17,254 nucleotides of DNA from the NCBI GenBank assembly GCA_965657825.1, contig CBFHQG010000043.1, positions 1-17,254 on the forward strand, given 5' to 3'. This document shows, piece by piece, positions 13,403 to 17,254 of the stretch (the first letter of the stretch is position 1; every line of letters begins with the position of its first letter). Source of the DNA: M55B157 sp965657825 (GTDB taxonomy: Bacteria > Actinomycetota > Actinomycetes > S36-B12). Position numbers and translations under genes: made by a program. The notes beneath the pieces were generated by a model. It saw nothing but the letters and a program-made list of their open reading frames with translations. It had not been told where the DNA came from and made no database searches.

Positions 13403-14571
13403 TTAGCGCCTTTACGTCGAAGAAGTTGCGCTAAGAGCGGGAACACGATGACGGTCAGGGTGCCCGCCGCGACGAGTTCGGCCGCATCATTGGTCGACAT
13501 GAGCCCGGCCTGGACCTGGATGCTCGTCACTGCAACGATGATCGGCAGACCGGTCGCCACGTAGAGGGTCAGTCGGGTGCGCTCGCGAAGTTCGGGGACC
13601 TCACCGCGATACAGGATGAACGTCGGCAGGCCGCGGACGATCAGCAGGAGAGTGAATACCGCGAGCATCGGCCAGGGATTCTCGATGATGGAGCGGATAT
13701 CGAGCCTGACGCCAGACAGGATGAAGAAGATCGGGATGAAGAACCCGAAGCCCATCGCCTCGACTTTGTTCAGCAGGACCGACTCTTCGTTTTCGGGCAG
13801 GTAGCGTCGCAGGATCACGCCACCGATGAAGGCGCCCATCACGATGTCGAGGCCGAAGTCAGAGGCGAGAGTGAGGAGCGCGACGAGCAGCAGCATGGTG
13901 ACGCGCACCGCGGTCTGAGAGGACGTGTGGTGGCTGGAGACGAGATAGCCTTGCAGGGTGGTGTTGCGCACCCGATGCGGCACGAAGGCGATGAGGAACG
14001 CCACGAGGCTGAAGGCGGCAAGGGATAGCAGGGCCGCGAATGCGTTCGCGGTACTGAGGAACACCGAGACGGCGACGATCGGGCCGAACTCACCCCAGGC
14101 ACCCGCTCCCATGAACATGCGCCCGAATGGGGTCGTGAGATCACCGTTATCGCGCAGTATCGGCAGCAGGGTGCCCATTGCCGTGCTGGTGAGCACGATG
14201 GCGAAGCCGATCGACTCATCAACCAAGCCGGCGGCGGTGAGGCTCAGGGAGACGACGATGGCAAGGAGCAGGGAGACACCCCAGGACAATCCGGCCAGTT
14301 TGCCGACGCGGCCCTTCAACACCAGGGTGTCCAACTCCAGGCCGGCCAGGAAGAACAGGAAGCCGAGACCGAGTTCACCGAGCAGGTTGATCGCGGAATC
14401 GATGGTGATCCAGTCCAGCAGTTCCGGGCCGAACAGAATGCCGGCGAGGATCAGCAGCACGACCTCGGCCAGGCGGATCCGCAGATATCGGATTGCCAAC
14501 GGGATGACGACGGAGATCCCGACGATGACGAGTAGCGATGACAATTCGGCATTGAGCGCTGACTCCTCCAT
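13372..14571 (-). CDS. Cation:proton antiporter, CPA2 family (Kef-type membrane domain)
   Basis: A 399-residue polytopic membrane protein with about 12 hydrophobic segments and no cytosolic RCK/TrkA domain. Features: LRIRLAEVVLLILAGILFGPELLD (first helices and GPxxL), LGLGFLFFLAGLELD (67-81, the family signature before a discontinuous helix), IVLTSTAMGTLLPILRDNGDL (unwound helix region), FGLDIVMGAFIGGVIL, and VEAMGFGFFIPIFFILSGVRLD. Such proteins exchange Na+ or K+ for protons across the cytoplasmic membrane; ion choice cannot be read here. ATG 14571 is 11 nt after the DUF4032 stop, and TAGGCT overlapping that stop may give it its own promoter. Convergent 31-bp overlap with rlmB. Confidence 0.9.
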   Translation of the reverse strand: MEESALNAELSSLLVIVGISVVIPLAIRYLRIRLAEVVLLILAGILFGPELLDWITIDSAINLLGELGLGFLFFLAGLELDTLVLKGRVGKLAGLSWGVSLLLAIVVSLSLTAAGLVDESIGFAIVLTSTAMGTLLPILRDNGDLTTPFGRMFMGAGAWGEFGPIVAVSVFLSTANAFAALLSLAAFSLVAFLIAFVPHRVRNTTLQGYLVSSHHTSSQTAVRVTMLLLVALLTLASDFGLDIVMGAFIGGVILRRYLPENEESVLLNKVEAMGFGFFIPIFFILSGVRLDIRSIIENPWPMLAVFTLLLIVRGLPTFILYRGEVPELRERTRLTLYVATGLPIIVAVTSIQVQAGLMSTNDAAELVAAGTLTVIVFPLLAQLLRRKGANQGERSDATA

Positions 14572-14579
14572 GGCCGCGA

Positions 14580-14585
14580 AGCCTA
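14580..14585 (-). promoter_or_regulatory. -10-like TAGGCT sharing the DUF4032 stop codon
   Basis: On the minus strand the TAG stop of the DUF4032 gene is the first half of TAGGCT, which ends 8 nt before the antiporter ATG. The spacing is two bases longer than at the other leaderless starts, but the hexamer is the same, so an internal leaderless promoter is possible. Confidence 0.4.
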
Positions 14586-15803
14586 GCCTCCCTCAGATGA
14601 CGTCCCGCCGAGAATGGCGGCTTCGTCCGGCCGGTGGGGGAGCACCGCGGTGAGGTAGTCCTGGAGGGCTGCGTCCAAGCCCACGTCCTGGCCAGCACGT
14701 TCAGACGCGAACCACTGGTGTTCGAGCACTTCGTGGAACACCTCCGCGGCCTCGAGTTTGCCGCGCAGGTCCTCGGGGATCGAACGCGCCACCGTCTCGA
14801 AGCGTGTGGTGAGCCAGCGGTGAGCGACGACGGACTCCTCGTCGCCGGACGTATCGAGAGACCAGAGGAATGTATCGAGATCGTTGAGCAGCCGTCGGGC
14901 CTGGTTCTCCTCGACGTCGAGGCCAGTGAGCTCCATCAGCCGTCGGGAATGATGCCCGGCGTCGACTACCTTGGGCCGCACGTGCACCACGGTGTCGTCG
15001 CGGCTGGCCTGCAGTTCGGCGATGTCGAAACCAAGGTCGTTGAGTCGTCGGATGCGGGCATCGAGCAGGTAGCGCTCACCGCTCCGAATCACCAGCGGGT
15101 CGGTGATCTCGGCCCATAGCGCGAGGTATCGGTCCTGCAGGGACGCTCCGAGTGTCACCGGTTCCATCGACGGGTGCAGGGTTCCTCCTGCCTCGAGGTC
15201 CATCAGTTCACCAGTCACGTTGATCGCGGCGACTTCAAGGTCGTGCAACCGCTGGCCCTCGGTCAGCGAAGCGTGCAACTCACCCGTCTCGGCATCCACC
15301 AGGTAGGCGGCGAATGCACCGGCATCTCGGCGGAACAGCGTGTTCGACAGTGAGCAGTCGTTCCAGGAGAACCCGATGAGGTGGAGTCGGACGAGCAGGG
15401 CGGCGAGAGCATCCATGAGGCGATTGACAGTGCCAGCGCGAGGGGTGGCCGAGAACAGGGCGCGGTAGGGAAGAGAGAAGCTCAAGTGTCGAGTGACCAG
15501 GCATGCCGGAAGGGGCTCACCCTGTACGTCGGTTCGACCGGATGCGATCCCGATCGGTTCCACCGACGGCACATCCCGTCGATTCAATTCGAACAGCAGG
15601 TGGTATTCGCGTTCGGCGAGCGGCTGCTCGACTTCCTTGATCGCGTACACATGGTCGTGGACTCGCACGAAGCGCACGATGTGGCGTGAGATGCCTCGAG
15701 GTAAAGAGACGACGAGATCGCTCGGCCACTCCTCCAGGGGGGTATCCCACGGCAGGAACAGCAGATCGGGTTCATCCGGTGAGCCGGTGAGCGTGAGTGC
15801 CAC
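14583..15803 (-). CDS. DUF4032 protein with N-terminal kinase-like domain
   Basis: A 406-residue cytosolic protein. The first ~190 residues look like a minimal protein/sugar kinase: YAIKEVEQ (Lys56, ATP-binding lysine), EREYHLLFELNRRDVPSVEP (Glu66, helix-C glutamate), a catalytic-loop-like GFSWNDCSLSNTLF (Asp149, Asn154) and LVDAETGE (Asp170, DFG equivalent). The second half (about 195-390) is the DUF4032 region, helical and acidic, with GERYLLDARIRRLNDLGFDIAELQ and VVDAGHHSRRLMELTGLDVEENQARRLLNDL. The family is actinobacterial and, to my knowledge, of unknown substrate; fold relatives are Kdo/WaaP and RIO kinases. GTG 15803 start is set by a TAGGCT -10 six bases upstream. Followed by the antiporter gene after 11 nt and divergent from the MFS gene. 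Confidence 0.87.
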   Translation of the reverse strand: MALTLTGSPDEPDLLFLPWDTPLEEWPSDLVVSLPRGISRHIVRFVRVHDHVYAIKEVEQPLAEREYHLLFELNRRDVPSVEPIGIASGRTDVQGEPLPACLVTRHLSFSLPYRALFSATPRAGTVNRLMDALAALLVRLHLIGFSWNDCSLSNTLFRRDAGAFAAYLVDAETGELHASLTEGQRLHDLEVAAINVTGELMDLEAGGTLHPSMEPVTLGASLQDRYLALWAEITDPLVIRSGERYLLDARIRRLNDLGFDIAELQASRDDTVVHVRPKVVDAGHHSRRLMELTGLDVEENQARRLLNDLDTFLWSLDTSGDEESVVAHRWLTTRFETVARSIPEDLRGKLEAAEVFHEVLEHQWFASERAGQDVGLDAALQDYLTAVLPHRPDEAAILGGTSSEGG

Positions 15804-15809
15804 GGACCC

Positions 15810-15815
15810 AGCCTA
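15810..15815 (-). promoter_or_regulatory. -10 element TAGGCT, predicted leaderless promoter of the DUF4032 gene
   Basis: Minus-strand TAGGCT is followed by GGGTCC and the GTG start at 15803, a 6-nt spacing; no SD. Its mirror-image partner for the MFS gene lies 8 bp away. Confidence 0.6.
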
Positions 15816-15823
15816 GGTGCCGC

Positions 15824-15829
15824 TAGCCT
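15824..15829 (+). promoter_or_regulatory. -10 element TAGCCT, predicted leaderless promoter of the MFS gene
   Basis: TAGCCT ends 7 nt before the GTG at 15837. The corresponding -35 position (around 15801-15806) would lie on the start codon of the divergent DUF4032 gene. Confidence 0.6.
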
Positions 15830-15836
15830 TCGGATC

Positions 15837-17254
15837 GTGCCCGTCGTCACTCGTCGATATGCGGTGCTGGCGATTCTGGGTGGTGCTCTGGCGCTGATCT
15901 CCCTGGACAACACGATCGTCAATGTCGCCCTGCCCAGCATGCAGGAGGCCCTGAATGCATCGACCGCTGAGCTGCAGTGGGTTGTCGATGCGTACTCCGT
16001 CTTGTTCGCCGGCACCCTGCTGCTTGCGGGCACCTTGAGCGATCGGTTCGGCCGACGCCGTTCCCTGCTTGCTGGCCTCGTGGTGTTCGCAGTGGGCTCC
16101 TTCGCCGCCGGAGTGGTCGACAGCGCATCCGCACTCATCGCCTGTCGGGCTCTGATGGGAATCGGCGGGGCCTTCATCATGCCCTCGACCCTGTCGATCC
16201 TCGCCCAGGTGTTCACCGATCGGCGCGAACGCGCTCGTGCCATCGGAATCTGGGCTGCGGTGGCCGGAGCAGCGGTCGGCCTCGGCCCTATCGTCGGGGG
16301 GTTGCTGCTCGAGCACTTCGACTGGCGCAGCATCTTCTGGGTCAACCCGCCGCTCGCGGTGATCGTCATCGCGCTCGCGCTCGCCTTCGTGCCTGAATCC
16401 ACCGATCCGGCCCGACCGCGCGTGGATGTCGTTGGTGCGATCACCTCGAGTGTCGGGCTCATCGCACTGGTAGTCACGATCATCGAGATTCCCGAGCAGG
16501 GGATATCAGCAGTCACGGCGACCTCGGCGGTCGTTGCCATCGCGGCACTCACCGGATTCGTCATGTGGGAGCGGCATGCCGAACAGCCCATGCTTCCGAT
16601 GGGACTCTTCGGGCAGCGGCTGTTCCGTGTCGCGATCATTTCGGTCGCTCTCGTGTACTTCGCGTTGATGGGAGTGATGTTCTTCCTTCCGCAGTTCCTG
16701 CAGTTGGTGCAGGGCTTCACGCCGCTGGAGTCGGGGATCGCCGTACTCCCCGGGGCAGCCGGGCTGTTCATCGCATCGCTGGTCAGCCCCGGGCTCGCTG
16801 ATCGATTCGGCACTCGCCGCGTCGTGGTCATCGGTCTGCTCGCGGTAACGGTCGGATTAGGTGCGGCTGTCCCTCTCGATGTCGACTCGGCGTACCTGCA
16901 TCTGGGCGCCTGCCTGGCCGCGATGGGCTTGGGCCTCGGTCTGGTGCTGCCGCAGGCCACCAACGGCGTGTTGGCCAGCGTGCCTCGGGAACGCGCTGGT
17001 CTGGGATCGGCAGTCAACGACGGCATGGGTGAGCTCGGCGGATCCCTCGGTGTCGCGATCCTGGGGGCGATCCTCGCCACCGCCTATCGATCTCGCATCG
17101 ACAGCGACATCGCCGCTGCCGGTGATGCTCTTTCGGGGGTCCCCGCCTCGATCATCGATGCGGTGAGAGAGTCGCTGGCCTCAGCGTCACTGGCTCTTCG
17201 TCAGGCGCCGCAGACCCTGGCTGAACCTGTCCGCGAGGCGACGGCCTCGGCTTT
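15837..17254 (+). CDS. DHA2-type MFS multidrug/drug exporter, 3' end outside window
   Basis: An open frame of 472 codons with no stop before the window ends. Start GTG 15837 (MPVVTRRYAVLAILGG) follows a leaderless-type -10. Family motifs: LDNTIVNVALPSMQ (23-36, motif D1 of 14-TM DHA2 exporters), GTLSDRFGRRR (65-75, motif A), RALMGIGGAFIMPSTLSI (104-121), AGAAVGLGPIVGGLLLEHFDWRSIFWVN with the motif C glycine/proline pattern (143-170), then FLPQFLQLVQGFTPLESGIAVLPGA in the second half, which marks the EmrB/QacA subfamily. Proton-coupled export of drugs or other hydrophobic compounds is the usual role; the substrate is unknown. The last visible part (from SRIDSDIAAAGDAL) is a soluble loop before the final helix or helices, so little is missing. 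Confidence 0.92.
   Translation, partial: MPVVTRRYAVLAILGGALALISLDNTIVNVALPSMQEALNASTAELQWVVDAYSVLFAGTLLLAGTLSDRFGRRRSLLAGLVVFAVGSFAAGVVDSASALIACRALMGIGGAFIMPSTLSILAQVFTDRRERARAIGIWAAVAGAAVGLGPIVGGLLLEHFDWRSIFWVNPPLAVIVIALALAFVPESTDPARPRVDVVGAITSSVGLIALVVTIIEIPEQGISAVTATSAVVAIAALTGFVMWERHAEQPMLPMGLFGQRLFRVAIISVALVYFALMGVMFFLPQFLQLVQGFTPLESGIAVLPGAAGLFIASLVSPGLADRFGTRRVVVIGLLAVTVGLGAAVPLDVDSAYLHLGACLAAMGLGLGLVLPQATNGVLASVPRERAGLGSAVNDGMGELGGSLGVAILGAILATAYRSRIDSDIAAAGDALSGVPASIIDAVRESLASASLALRQAPQTLAEPVREATASA

Noticed and set aside
15584..17080. Long open frame on the minus strand opposite the MFS gene
   Set aside because: The translation is low-complexity (Arg, Ser, Thr, Pro-rich) and lies fully antisense to a clear DHA2 transporter; it also runs into the DUF4032 gene in another frame. 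Typical shadow frame of high-GC DNA.

Overview
The window is a high-GC chromosomal stretch from an actinobacterium (class Actinomycetia). The main evidence is the set of lineage-typical genes: mycothiol glycosyltransferase (mshA), CarD, a SenX3-RegX3/PhoR-PhoP pair with phoU, DUF2516, a PPOX/F420-type flavoprotein fold, DUF4032, and an XRE regulator of the Rv0474 type. The gene order resembles two conserved actinobacterial blocks, which I recall as Rv0474-Rv0491 and Rv3579c-Rv3584 in M. tuberculosis and the phoU-phoR-phoP-carD-ispDF-cysS region of Streptomyces. Genus cannot be settled from the sequence alone. Gene density is very high: no intergenic gap exceeds about 160 bases, and no mobile element, RNA gene or CRISPR array is visible.

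Layout. 1-264: C-terminus of an APC permease cut by the window edge, followed by a hairpin. 359-1623 (+): an XRE regulator behind a 16-bp palindrome, a small protein made of two different 15-bp tandem arrays (lysine-rich, then ELPTF repeats), a hairpin terminator, and a DUF2516 membrane protein. 1611-6271 (-): a compact operon-like run phoU > mshA > ybjN-like > gpmA > alaX-like > two-TM membrane protein, with gaps of 4-6 nt or a 4-nt overlap, except for 55 nt between phoU and mshA. 6272-6428: divergent control region with 11-bp-spaced Pho-box-like repeats. 6429-8257 (+): senX3-regX3 with a 4-nt overlap. 8267-8809 (-): LpqE-like lipoprotein. 8906-13402 (+): carD, ispD, ispF, PPOX protein, cysS, rlmB. 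13372-15803 (-): DUF4032 kinase-like gene followed by a CPA2-type antiporter. 15837-end (+): a DHA2-type MFS exporter, truncated by the window.

How the genes fit together. The phosphate-sensing module (SenX3-RegX3, PhoU) is divergent from an operon that also carries mycothiol synthesis (MshA), glycolysis (GpmA) and tRNA proofreading (AlaX-like). The carD cluster couples an RNAP-binding regulator with the MEP isoprenoid pathway (IspD, IspF) and translation (CysS, RlmB).

Most notable signals: (i) a recurring TAGNCT-like -10 hexamer placed 6-8 nt before start codons, predicting leaderless transcripts for most first genes; (ii) one such -10 lying in the second copy of a tandem duplication of the ispF stop region; (iii) a 33-bp back-to-back divergent leaderless promoter pair; (iv) a SenX3-type kinase with no membrane segment; (v) the double-repeat protein sitting where HbhA-like proteins usually sit. 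I do not see a wholly new multi-gene system; the region is mostly conserved core chromosome.
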